Below, piece after piece: positions 7,524 through 15,497 of a stretch of 64,000 bases of DNA. The DNA is from JANNPJ01 sp035474375 (GTDB lineage: Bacteria > Actinomycetota > Actinomycetes > Actinomycetales > Kineosporiaceae). Positions within the stretch are counted from its first letter, which is position 1. Each line of letters begins with the position of its first letter. The stretch is taken from assembly GCA_035474375.1 (NCBI GenBank), contig DATINJ010000036.1, positions 23,398 through 87,397 of the forward strand, in the 5' to 3' direction. The translations under genes and the position numbers were made by a program. The notes below the pieces were generated by a model, which saw only the letters and a program-made list of their open reading frames with translations, ran no database searches and had not been told where the DNA came from.

Positions 7524-9962
7524 ATGACTGTCCCGGTCGTCAGGTCGAGGGGCGACTCTGGCGTCCCATCGGTGCTGGCACCGGCCGACGCGGTGGTTTC
7601 CCGGCTGCGCACCAGCGCTCGCTTGGCGGTGGTCATCGGGCTGCTTCTGATCCCGACCGCCCTCGCGAACTGGGCGTTCATCTCGGTGATCGGCGGGCAG
7701 GTGGCGTTCACCGCACATGAGCGGGACGGCGTTGTGGTGCTGCGACCGGCTTTGACCGCACTCGTCGCCACCGTCCGCGGCGACCCAGCGGATCTGACGG
7801 CCTTGAAGTCCGCGGTTTCGGCTCATCCGGAATTACGACTGGACGTCCAGTGGTCGGCGGTGACCTCGGCGGCCGACGCCCGTGGGGAGGGATCGGGGAC
7901 GCCCGCCACCCGGTTCGTGCTGGCGTCGTCCCTGGTTGGACTGATCACGCAGACCGGTAACACCTCGAACCTGATCCTCGACCCCGACCTGGATTCCTTC
8001 TATTTGATGGACACCTTGGTCGTTCAGCTACCCAAGGCTCTGCTCGCCACCGCGGCAGCCGACGACCAAGCCGGAAATATCACGGTTGCGGTGCAGGCGT
8101 TCCGGGCCGGCACCATCTCGGGCGCGGCGGACGCGATCCGGTCCGATCTTGAAACCAGCACGAAGAACACCTCCGCTTCGGGGCTGCAGGAGAAATTGGT
8201 CAACGCCACTGCCCTTGCCACCCGCCTGAGTATCCACGCCAGGAGCATCACCGACACCCTGGCGGACGCTCGACCGGCCGCCGTCGACCCGGGGCCGATA
8301 GCCGTCGCCGCAGCCGCCTCGGTCGATCCCACGGTGGACGCGCTGGACGATCTCCTCGCCACCCGCAGCCACGGGCTGACCACCCAGCGGACCTGGACGT
8401 TGACGCTGAGCCTGGCCGCTCTGGTCCTTGCCTGCTGGTTCTCGGCCGCGTTCTGGTGGCGCAACCACCGGGATGTCCGCCAGATCGTGGCAGGCGTCAG
8501 CGCGATCGCCGAGGACGACCTTCGGCCACACCCCCTCCCCGGGGGGCGCGACGAGTTCGGCGACATCGCCCGAGCCGTGACCGTCGCACGACAGGCACTG
8601 CGGGAAGCACAAACCAGACAGCGGGGTCTGGAAGACGCACTGACTCACCAGGCGTTCCACGACTCCCTCACCGGGATGGCAAACCGTGCGCTGTTCACCA
8701 GTCGGGCCGAGGATGCCTTGAAGCGTCAGGACGAGACCGGAAACATGGTTGCCGTCCTGCTCCTCGATCTCGACGACTTCAAGATCGTTAATGACACCCG
8801 GGGGCACGGCGTCGGCGATGAACTGCTGGTCGCGGTCGCCGAACGGATTGGCGGCGTGATGCGACCGGACGACCTTGCCGCCCGGCTCGGTGGCGACGAG
8901 TTCGCGATCCTGGTCGAGGACGCCGACCGGGCCGAGGTCCGAGAGGTGGCCGAACGCCTGCTCAGCGTGCTCGGCGAACCGTTTCACCTGCATGGCGCGG
9001 CGACCCGGATCGGCGCCTGTATCGGCGTGGCCTTCAACACCCCGGAGCGGAAGGGCCAGATGGACCTGGTGGAGCTGCTGCGACGCTCGGACCTGGCGCT
9101 CTACTCCGGCAAGAAGCAGGGCAAGAACCGGGTCGTGGAGTTCCATCAGGAACTCCACACCGAGATGGTCCGGCGGATCGGCGTTCAGGCGGATCTTCAA
9201 TCGGCCTTGGAACGCGAGGAGCTGATCCTGCACTATCAGCCGATCGTCGGCCTCGACAGCGGGCAGATCATCGGCGTGGAGGCGCTGGTCCGCTGGCAGC
9301 ACCCGACCCGCGGCTTGGTGATGCCGGTGGACTTCATCCCGCTGGCCGAGGACACCGGCCTGATCGTTCCTCTCGGCACCTGGGTCTTGGATACCGCCTG
9401 CGCCCAACTGGCGAAGTGGAGCGCGGACTACCCGGCGGTACCGCTGCGGATGAGCGTCAACGTGTCCAGCAACCAGGTGCAGGAGGGAGATCTCACTTCG
9501 ATCGTGCAAGGCAGCCTGCTGCAGCACGCCATCCCAGCCAGCAGCCTGATGCTGGAAATCACCGAGGGTGTCCTGCTCCGCGAGGACGTCACCGCGCTGA
9601 CCACCCTGACTGACTTGCGTGCCCTCGGGGTCCGGATCGCCATCGATGACTTCGGCACGGGGTACAGCTCTTTGGGCTATTTGCAGCGCTTCCCGATCGA
9701 CCTGCTCAAGATCGACCGATCCTTCGTCATCGGGCTCGCCACCGACAATTTTCGCGAAGGCACTCCTGCCCGCACGGTGATCGCCCTGGCCCACGGCCTG
9801 GAGCTGGCCCTGGTCGCCGAGGGCATCGAAACCCCGGCACAGCTGGCAGAACTGCGCCGGCTCGGCTGTACCCACGGTCAGGGGTATCTGTTCTCCCCGC
9901 CGCGGTCGGCCGCTGACCTGGCACACCTGCTCGGCTCCCCGTCACCGGTCTATACATGGTGA
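7524..9962 (+). CDS. Membrane-anchored GGDEF-EAL c-di-GMP enzyme
   Basis: An 812-residue protein, start ATG 7524. Hydrophobic segments at about 33-56 and 290-312 flank a periplasm-facing helical sensor region, followed by a HAMP-like linker, a GGDEF domain (motif GGDEF near 456-460) and an EAL domain. The sequence RPDD lies five residues before GGDEF, which is the classical inhibitory I-site. The EAL domain keeps EALVRW (586-), the Asn segment MSVNVSSNQ, LEITEG, the catalytic loop DDFGTGYSS (around 707-715), DLLKID and the VAEGIET segment, so both synthesis and hydrolysis of c-di-GMP look possible. An upstream in-frame extension overlapping the preceding gene was rejected. Confidence 0.93.
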   Translation: MTVPVVRSRGDSGVPSVLAPADAVVSRLRTSARLAVVIGLLLIPTALANWAFISVIGGQVAFTAHERDGVVVLRPALTALVATVRGDPADLTALKSAVSAHPELRLDVQWSAVTSAADARGEGSGTPATRFVLASSLVGLITQTGNTSNLILDPDLDSFYLMDTLVVQLPKALLATAAADDQAGNITVAVQAFRAGTISGAADAIRSDLETSTKNTSASGLQEKLVNATALATRLSIHARSITDTLADARPAAVDPGPIAVAAAASVDPTVDALDDLLATRSHGLTTQRTWTLTLSLAALVLACWFSAAFWWRNHRDVRQIVAGVSAIAEDDLRPHPLPGGRDEFGDIARAVTVARQALREAQTRQRGLEDALTHQAFHDSLTGMANRALFTSRAEDALKRQDETGNMVAVLLLDLDDFKIVNDTRGHGVGDELLVAVAERIGGVMRPDDLAARLGGDEFAILVEDADRAEVREVAERLLSVLGEPFHLHGAATRIGACIGVAFNTPERKGQMDLVELLRRSDLALYSGKKQGKNRVVEFHQELHTEMVRRIGVQADLQSALEREELILHYQPIVGLDSGQIIGVEALVRWQHPTRGLVMPVDFIPLAEDTGLIVPLGTWVLDTACAQLAKWSADYPAVPLRMSVNVSSNQVQEGDLTSIVQGSLLQHAIPASSLMLEITEGVLLREDVTALTTLTDLRALGVRIAIDDFGTGYSSLGYLQRFPIDLLKIDRSFVIGLATDNFREGTPARTVIALAHGLELALVAEGIETPAQLAELRRLGCTHGQGYLFSPPRSAADLAHLLGSPSPVYTW

Positions 9963-10082
9963 ACTGCACATCGTGAACTGCTTTGCGTTGCAAGCTTCAT
10001 ACTGTAGGCAACGTTCCTCCCAGATGAACGATTCGAGCCTATGATCCGTATCCTCGACATGAGCCGGATCGAGGACCTGAGC

Positions 10083-10778
10083 ATGGCCGGTTGGCGCACT
10101 GCACACGATGGGGAACATCGCCCACCGCTGCGTGCCCGACTGCCTGAGCTGAGCTCAAAGATCGTCGGTGGCCTGGGCATCCTGCTACTCTCCCCCACCG
10201 TGCTGACAGCCGCCTCGCGATCCCAGCTCGAGGCGACGGATCCGGCCACCCCGACCTCGCCGGATTCAGCACCCAAGACCCGCGGTGACGTCGGGACGCG
10301 GATCGCTGTGGTCGCCTCCGGACTGGCCGCGATGGCCGCGCTGGTCTACACCGCTCCAGGGGTGCCCTGGCACCGCGCCGACTCAGCGGCACCAGTGACC
10401 GGGATCGTCGGGGCCGAGCACGCCGGCGATCCGGGAATGGACATGGCGCATGCCGCGGCCACGGCGTACAGCGGCTTCATCCGTTCCCCCGACCGCACCG
10501 TGCTAGTTGATGCCACCCCGGCAACCGTCGGGACCAACACCGTCGCCATCACCGTGCTGGACGCCGAAAAGGCTCCGGCGAAGGTTGAGCAATGGTCCGG
10601 CACCGCCAGCCTTCCCGGCGCGAGCGACGTCGCGGTCCCGCTCGCCTCGTTCGGGCCCGGCGTGGCAGTGGCCGACATCCAGCTTCCGGTCGCCGGCAAG
10701 TGGACCTTTACCGTCACCTATCAAGTCGCCGGAGCGAAACCGACAACCCTCACCCACGTCGTCCCGATCGGGCCCTGA
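10083..10778 (+). CDS. Membrane protein with CopC/YtkA-like C-terminal beta-sandwich
   Basis: From ATG 10083 the protein has 231 residues. This start was chosen because GAGGA lies eight bases before it; ATG 10041 is an in-frame alternative without a clear ribosome-binding site. Two hydrophobic segments occur (around IVGGLGILLLSPTVL and IAVVASGLAAMAALVY). The last about 90 residues, including VDATPATVGTNTVAITVLD and the closing VAGKWTFTVTYQV, resemble the beta-sandwich at the C-terminus of actinobacterial CopC/CopD copper proteins and YtkA/FixH-like domains. The copper-binding His/Met residues of CopC are not obvious. Function is uncertain; it may be a remnant or a stand-alone ectodomain. Confidence 0.6.
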   Translation: MAGWRTAHDGEHRPPLRARLPELSSKIVGGLGILLLSPTVLTAASRSQLEATDPATPTSPDSAPKTRGDVGTRIAVVASGLAAMAALVYTAPGVPWHRADSAAPVTGIVGAEHAGDPGMDMAHAAATAYSGFIRSPDRTVLVDATPATVGTNTVAITVLDAEKAPAKVEQWSGTASLPGASDVAVPLASFGPGVAVADIQLPVAGKWTFTVTYQVAGAKPTTLTHVVPIGP

Positions 10779-10808
10779 CCGGCCCTGACTCGATCGGGGT
10801 GGGGCTGA

Positions 10809-12254
10809 TCAGCTCGTCGGGAAGTTGTCCGGGGTACTGATCCGGCTGCGCACCAGGGCGCCGGACTGGTTGAGTGGCCCGGTCCCGGCATAGCCGGCGT
10901 AGCTGGTGGCCGAGCAGGTACCCGGCTTGAAGGCCGCGCTGCTCTCGTCGGCGTCCGAATACGTCCAGTCCGCGTAGCTGATTTTCAGCCGGTCCAACAG
11001 GTCGAGCCACGCGGTGCTGCTGGCCACGTCGACCGCTCCAGCACCGGTCGCGCTCACCGTCCCGAACTCCGTGACGAACAACGGGAGCTTCGTCGCGGCC
11101 GCGGCGACGGTCGTGCGGTAGTTGTCCTTGTGAGATGCCGCGTAGAAGTGGAACGTGTACATGATGTTCGTGGCGTTGACCGGGTTGTTTACCACCTCGG
11201 TCTCGTTGGACCCTTCGGAGACCCCCAGCGAGGACCAGGCTCGGGTACCGACGATGATCACCGCGTCCGGGTCAGCCGACCGGATCACCGGGATCACCTG
11301 CTCGGCGTAACTCTTGATCGAAGCCCAGCTCACGCCGTTGGGCTCGTTCGCGATCTCGTAGATGACATTGTTCTTGGCGGCGTTTCGAGCGGCGACGGCG
11401 GCGAAGAAGGTCTTTGCGCGGGCCAGGTTGTAGTTCGGATCACCCGGCGTCAGTGTGTGAAAGTCGATCAGCGCGTACATCCCCCGGGCTTCGGCCTTGT
11501 CGACCAGGCCGTTCACCTGGTTGGTGAACCCGGCGGGGTTGGTCTCGTAGCCGTCTTCCTGCACGTACATCGCGATCCGCAGCAGGTCGGCCTTCCAGTC
11601 CTGGGCCAGCACGTCCAGCGCGGCATCGTTGTAGCACTTGGCGAACCACTGCAGGCCGTGAGTACTCATGCCGCGCAACTGGATCGCCTTGTTGTACTGG
11701 TTGCACAGGTTCACCCCGCAGACGTGCACCTGGCCGTTGATCTGCACCGGTGATCCGGGGGTCGAGGACGACGAAGTGGGCGTCGGGGTGGGCGTCGCCG
11801 TAGCCGGCGGTGTGGTGGTCGAGCCGGTGCAGGTGACCCCGTTGAGAGTGAAGGACGTCGGGACCGGATTGCTGTCGGTCAAGGTGCCGTTGAACCCGAT
11901 CCCGGTCGAGGCACCGGTACCAAGTGATCCGTTGTAGCTGAGGTTCTCAGCCGTGACGGCGGTACCGCTCTGTTTGAACGTCGCCGACCAGCCCTGGCCG
12001 ATCTTCTGCCCCGCGCTGGGAAAGGCGAAGCCGAGGGTCCAGCCGCTGACCGCGTCGCCAAGGTTCTTGATCGTGATGTTGCTGCTGAATCCGCCCGTCC
12101 AACTGCTGGTCGTGTAGGTGACCGTGCAACCGGCGGCGGCGGTTGCACTGCTCGCACTGCCGATCGCAACGATGGCCGAGCCACCGAGAGTGACGGCGGC
12201 AATCGCACCGACTGCGGCGAGATCGCGACAACGCTGACGCGTAAGCAGTTTCAT
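10809..12254 (-). CDS. Secreted endoglucanase, CBM2-GH5
   Basis: A 481-residue secreted cellulase. Residues 1-41 are a signal peptide, 42-142 a family 2 cellulose-binding module (begins CTVTYTTSSWTGGF, ends with TCTG), 143-168 a Thr/Pro/Ser linker, and about 170-481 a GH5 barrel. The acid/base is Glu304 in IYEIANEPNG and the nucleophile Glu396 in FVTEFGTV. GH5 enzymes cut beta-1,4-glucan with retention. AAAGG precedes the ATG. It is the most downstream gene of the minus-strand polymer-degradation island and has its own upstream region carrying a TGAAA-N3-TTTCA palindrome, with a hairpin close to the start codon. Confidence 0.95.
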   Translation of the reverse strand: MKLLTRQRCRDLAAVGAIAAVTLGGSAIVAIGSASSATAAAGCTVTYTTSSWTGGFSSNITIKNLGDAVSGWTLGFAFPSAGQKIGQGWSATFKQSGTAVTAENLSYNGSLGTGASTGIGFNGTLTDSNPVPTSFTLNGVTCTGSTTTPPATATPTPTPTSSSSTPGSPVQINGQVHVCGVNLCNQYNKAIQLRGMSTHGLQWFAKCYNDAALDVLAQDWKADLLRIAMYVQEDGYETNPAGFTNQVNGLVDKAEARGMYALIDFHTLTPGDPNYNLARAKTFFAAVAARNAAKNNVIYEIANEPNGVSWASIKSYAEQVIPVIRSADPDAVIIVGTRAWSSLGVSEGSNETEVVNNPVNATNIMYTFHFYAASHKDNYRTTVAAAATKLPLFVTEFGTVSATGAGAVDVASSTAWLDLLDRLKISYADWTYSDADESSAAFKPGTCSATSYAGYAGTGPLNQSGALVRSRISTPDNFPTS

Positions 12255-12273
12255 GACGGCCTTTCAGCTCAAT

Positions 12274-12305
12274 CAGGCACGCTGGATCCCTCAGCAGCGT
12301 GCCTG
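12274..12305 (-). promoter_or_regulatory. Hairpin in the 5' leader of the GH5 gene
   Basis: CAGGCACGCTG (12274-12284) pairs perfectly with CAGCGTGCCTG (12295-12305) across a ten-base loop. The stem ends 19 bases before the GH5 start codon, just ahead of its AAAGG ribosome-binding site. It could stabilise the message, modulate initiation or be the remnant of an operator. Confidence 0.55.
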
Positions 12306-12373
12306 GTCGAGCCCTCGGACCACCAGTCATGACCCACTGGGCGCGCCGGTTTCGGAGCTTCTGAACTCGCCAA

Positions 12374-12414
12374 AAGCGGGCGTGGCCTGGACCGGAGCCC
12401 GACCACGCCCGCTT
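12374..12414 (-). terminator. Intrinsic terminator after the FG-GAP gene
   Basis: A 12-bp perfect stem (12374-12385 with 12403-12414) and 17-base loop. Read on the minus strand it ends in CGCTTTTGG, i.e. a short T-run, 30 bp after the FG-GAP stop codon. Confidence 0.75.
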
Positions 12415-12424
12415 AGGCGACTAC

Positions 12425-12437
12425 TGAAAGGCTTTCA
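12425..12437. promoter_or_regulatory. TGAAA-N3-TTTCA palindrome upstream of GH5
   Basis: TGAAAGGCTTTCA is symmetrical around its central base. It lies 171 bp upstream of the GH5 start and 6 bp past the FG-GAP stop. The same arms recur upstream of the GH10 and GH3 genes. LacI-family and related carbohydrate repressors commonly bind palindromes of this size. Confidence 0.5.
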
Positions 12438-12443
12438 CTGGTT

Positions 12444-13988
12444 TCAGTTCGACGTGGTGGGCAGCACCATTCCGTAGTCGTTGGTGAGCAGGTAGCCCTT
12501 GGAGAACTGGAGCGTGGCGGTGAGGACCCCGTTCGCCCGGATCCCGCCGTGCGCCGGTTGCACCATCCCGGCGTCGGTGACCGCTCCGATGTCTTCCGAT
12601 GGGACGCCCACCAGCAGCCGGTCGGAATAATCTTCCTCCGCATCGAGCGCTCCTCGGGTGATGCCGAGCACCGTCCCGACCTCGTCGCCAGCCTCGGCTG
12701 CACCGGCCAGACCGGAGCCCTGGCGGAGCGCGGCTGCCGTGCAACCCATGTCCGTCTCGAGCGGGATCAAGGAGATCGTACCGGCGTTCTCCTTGGCCCC
12801 GACGTCCTCACCGGCAGCTCCCACCGCGACGTCGACCGCCTCCTGACAGATCAGGGCAACCCCGAGTACGACCGCGGAACCGAACCGGTCACCGGCCTCC
12901 ATCGTGCCGGGAATCCCGGGGGTGTCCTGGGTGATCGCCTTCCCGACGCTGAACTTCCCGGTCGACGCCAACGCGAAGGTCTGGATCATGCCGGTGTCGG
13001 CATGTGAACCGGAGTCCTCATCCGGGACACCGACCACCGCCCGGTTTCCACGGGAGCCGAGCACGCTGCCGAAGCGGTCGTCCGTCTCCGCGCTGCCGGG
13101 CACCCCGGCACTGTTCTGCGACCAGCTCTGCGAGGCGATCGGTGCGCCGGCAGCGTTCACCCGCAGGAACCAGGCCGCTCCGGCGTCCCGCAGCGAGCCG
13201 ACCTTCTCCTCCGGAGCGCCGACCAGCACCCCGCCCGCATCGGTTGCGGCCAGCACGGACCCGAAACCGTCGCCGTCCTCGGCCGATCCCGGAACACCGG
13301 ACGAATCCTGGCTCCGCACCTCGCGCAGGGTCGCTGTGACTCCGCCGCCCGACTTCGGGGCGATCGTGTATCGGAACACCTCACCGGCCAGCTCATGACC
13401 GTTCACGGTCGCTCGTGGGGCGCCGACGTAAAGGTCATGCACGTTCTGGCTGAGGGCGGCGTCGTAGCGCGGTACCAAAGCCAGCGCGACGCCGAAGTGG
13501 TCCAGGTTGGACGAGTCGTGCGGCAGCACGATCGACGTGCTGGTATCGATCCCACCGGGCTTGCCAAAGACCAGGTGCACCTGGCCCTCGTTGTTGCCCG
13601 CGCCGTCCGAGGCGGCCGACTGCCCCTCTGCGGGAGCGCTGATCACCATGTCCGCGCAGCCGTCTCGATCGAGGTCTGCGATGGCGATCTCGGCACCGAA
13701 GGAGTCCCCCTCGCCGGTACCCGCACCGAGGTCACCCGATCGCAGCAGCACGGAGGGAGAACCGGTGAAACGCACGTCCACCGCTCCGGAACCGTCCTGG
13801 TAAAACGGCATTCCGACGGCCACATCGGCCGAATCGTCGCCGTCGATGTCCGCGTAAGGGCTCCGGTTTTCCGGGTCACATGCCGTCGCTGCCGACGCCG
13901 GGCCGACGAAGCCGACAATCACACCGCCCAGCGCTAAAACTGCGCTGAGTCCACCTATCGCTACTCGGCCGATCACTCTTGTCCGCAT
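12444..13988 (-). CDS. Secreted FG-GAP/integrin-alpha-like beta-propeller protein
   Basis: A 514-residue exported protein: signal peptide 1-34 (ends ASA-AT), then roughly seven blade-like repeats. The first two blades carry calcium-type loops DIDGDDSAD and DLDRDGCAD; later blades share the consensus GSAEDGDGFGSVL, GSAETDDRFGSVL, GTMEAGDRFGSAV, GAAEAGDEVGTVL, each followed by a VGAP- or VGVP-like segment. No catalytic signature is visible. In actinobacteria such FG-GAP proteins are extracellular and of unknown substrate; they may bind polymer or ligand. It is flanked by cellulolytic genes, but its own upstream region lacks the TGAAA-N3-TTTCA box. Confidence 0.88.
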   Translation of the reverse strand: MRTRVIGRVAIGGLSAVLALGGVIVGFVGPASAATACDPENRSPYADIDGDDSADVAVGMPFYQDGSGAVDVRFTGSPSVLLRSGDLGAGTGEGDSFGAEIAIADLDRDGCADMVISAPAEGQSAASDGAGNNEGQVHLVFGKPGGIDTSTSIVLPHDSSNLDHFGVALALVPRYDAALSQNVHDLYVGAPRATVNGHELAGEVFRYTIAPKSGGGVTATLREVRSQDSSGVPGSAEDGDGFGSVLAATDAGGVLVGAPEEKVGSLRDAGAAWFLRVNAAGAPIASQSWSQNSAGVPGSAETDDRFGSVLGSRGNRAVVGVPDEDSGSHADTGMIQTFALASTGKFSVGKAITQDTPGIPGTMEAGDRFGSAVVLGVALICQEAVDVAVGAAGEDVGAKENAGTISLIPLETDMGCTAAALRQGSGLAGAAEAGDEVGTVLGITRGALDAEEDYSDRLLVGVPSEDIGAVTDAGMVQPAHGGIRANGVLTATLQFSKGYLLTNDYGMVLPTTSN

Positions 13989-14036
13989 CGGAACACAATG
14001 GCATCACCGCCCGCGCCGGGTAGGCATTTCGGGAGA

Positions 14037-14109
14037 CGCGATGACCACTTTGTCGACATTTGCCGCGCGGGTGCCTGCCCGAGCTCGGTCAAACAAAGTG
14101 GCCATCGCG
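14037..14109. terminator. Long stem-loop between the expansin and FG-GAP genes
   Basis: Seventeen-base arms (14037-14053 and 14093-14109) pair with one mismatch and enclose a 39-base loop that has a smaller CGGG/CCCG hairpin inside. It starts 21 bp after the expansin stop codon, the place for a terminator, although no T-run follows. TTGACC in its minus-strand loop may be a -35 element for the FG-GAP gene. Confidence 0.55.
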
Positions 14110-14129
14110 AATCTGGTACCGGCCTGACC

Positions 14130-15461
14130 TCAGGTCGCCGCGCAGGACAGCGACGCGGTGGCCGAGGGGCCGGTGGCGGTGAATCCGAAGGTGGTGGTTC
14201 GGCCGGCGGCGACTGCTCCGTTGTAGTCGACGCTCTTCACTGTGACGGCGCTACCGGTGGTGCTGGCGGTGCCGTTCCAGACGCTGGACAGACTCTGCCC
14301 GGAGGCCAAGGTCCAGCCGACGGTCCAGGACCGGATCGCAGCCGCCCCGGCGGTCACCGTCACCTCGCCCTGGAAGCCTCCAGTCCACGAGCTGACGGTC
14401 TTCAGGGCTGCCGTGCAGGTCGGACTACCGGACGGCGTGGACGACGGGGTGACGGACGGCGTGACCGAGGGGGTGACAGACGGCGTGACCGAGGGCGTGG
14501 CCGTGGCTGTCGGGTCACCTCCGGACCCAGCGCTGGTGGTGTAGGTGGTGGTGGTGCGCGGCGCCGAGCACTGGGTGCCGCAGGAAGCCGGCAAGCTGAA
14601 CGAGTAGACCCGACCGCCGTTGATCAGCGCATCGGTGACGTCGCGGACCCGGATCTGGTAATTCGTCCCGCCGTCGACCAGTGGCTTGATGATGAACGCC
14701 TGCCCCATGTCGCTGTCCATCGTGGCGCTGCTCCAGGTTCCGCCGGAGAAGTATTCCACCCCGTGAATCCCGTTCGCCAGACGCGAGATGGAGATGGCCG
14801 ACCACCACTTCTGGGCCCCTTGCAGGAATCCGATCTGGATATCCCCGCTGTAGTTGGGGGCCGGGATGAATTGCCAACTGACATGCCGGTTTCCCCAGTG
14901 GTCAGGGAGCAGGTCGCCAACCGCGGTGCCGTTCAATTTGAAGGTGTTGATCGAATCCTTGGCCAGGTCGAGGTGATACGGGTCGTCCCGGCACCAGGCG
15001 TTGGCGTCGCCACAGCTGTCGGCCACCAGCATGTCGAGGGTGGCCCCGTTGTATTTGTCGGCGACCCAGGACCCGTTGCGGCAGAATGGTTGACCGGCTG
15101 CGCCGTCATTGATGCCGGTGCAATAGTCGCTGATGTTCACCCGTACCCAACGACCGCAGTTGTGGCCGTTGTTCCAGAGCCCGGCCTTGCTGAGGTCGTT
15201 GCCGGTCAGCGGTCGTGGGTAGAACGCGTAATCGCCCGGCGTGTTGTAAACGTTGAGGGCAACCCAATTCTGCGTCTCGAGCGCATCTTGCGGCATCCCG
15301 CAGCCACCGTACGGGCTACCCAGGTTGGTGAACCAGGTGGCACTTCCGGTAACCGGAGTAGAACCGTCCGTGGCCGCCAACGCGGTTATCGAAAATAGTC
15401 CGAAAATCATTGCTATACAGGCAAGAAGACCTACCGATACCCGATTTCTCAATGCACTCAC
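14130..15461 (-). CDS. Secreted expansin-like protein with C-terminal CBM2
   Basis: A 443-residue protein: signal peptide 1-30, a double-psi beta-barrel domain about 35-180 with the expansin residues LVADSCG (145-151) and HLD (163-165), a second CBM63-like domain about 190-295, a linker built of TPSV repeats, and a family 2 cellulose-binding module about 352-443. Expansins loosen cellulose or xylan networks without hydrolysis, and this enlarges enzyme access. The six Cys of the first domain probably form disulfides. The GTG start has GAAAG upstream and lies 37 bp after the GH10 stop, so both are probably on one transcript. Confidence 0.9.
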   Translation of the reverse strand: MSALRNRVSVGLLACIAMIFGLFSITALAATDGSTPVTGSATWFTNLGSPYGGCGMPQDALETQNWVALNVYNTPGDYAFYPRPLTGNDLSKAGLWNNGHNCGRWVRVNISDYCTGINDGAAGQPFCRNGSWVADKYNGATLDMLVADSCGDANAWCRDDPYHLDLAKDSINTFKLNGTAVGDLLPDHWGNRHVSWQFIPAPNYSGDIQIGFLQGAQKWWSAISISRLANGIHGVEYFSGGTWSSATMDSDMGQAFIIKPLVDGGTNYQIRVRDVTDALINGGRVYSFSLPASCGTQCSAPRTTTTYTTSAGSGGDPTATATPSVTPSVTPSVTPSVTPSSTPSGSPTCTAALKTVSSWTGGFQGEVTVTAGAAAIRSWTVGWTLASGQSLSSVWNGTASTTGSAVTVKSVDYNGAVAAGRTTTFGFTATGPSATASLSCAAT

Positions 15462-15497
15462 TCGCTTTCCATCTCAACCCGACGACCGGACCGGCGA

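Noticed and set aside
8028..9926. 632-codon minus-strand frame opposite the GGDEF-EAL gene
   Set aside because: The plus frame holds all catalytic motifs of two known domains; the minus frame has no recognisable motif.
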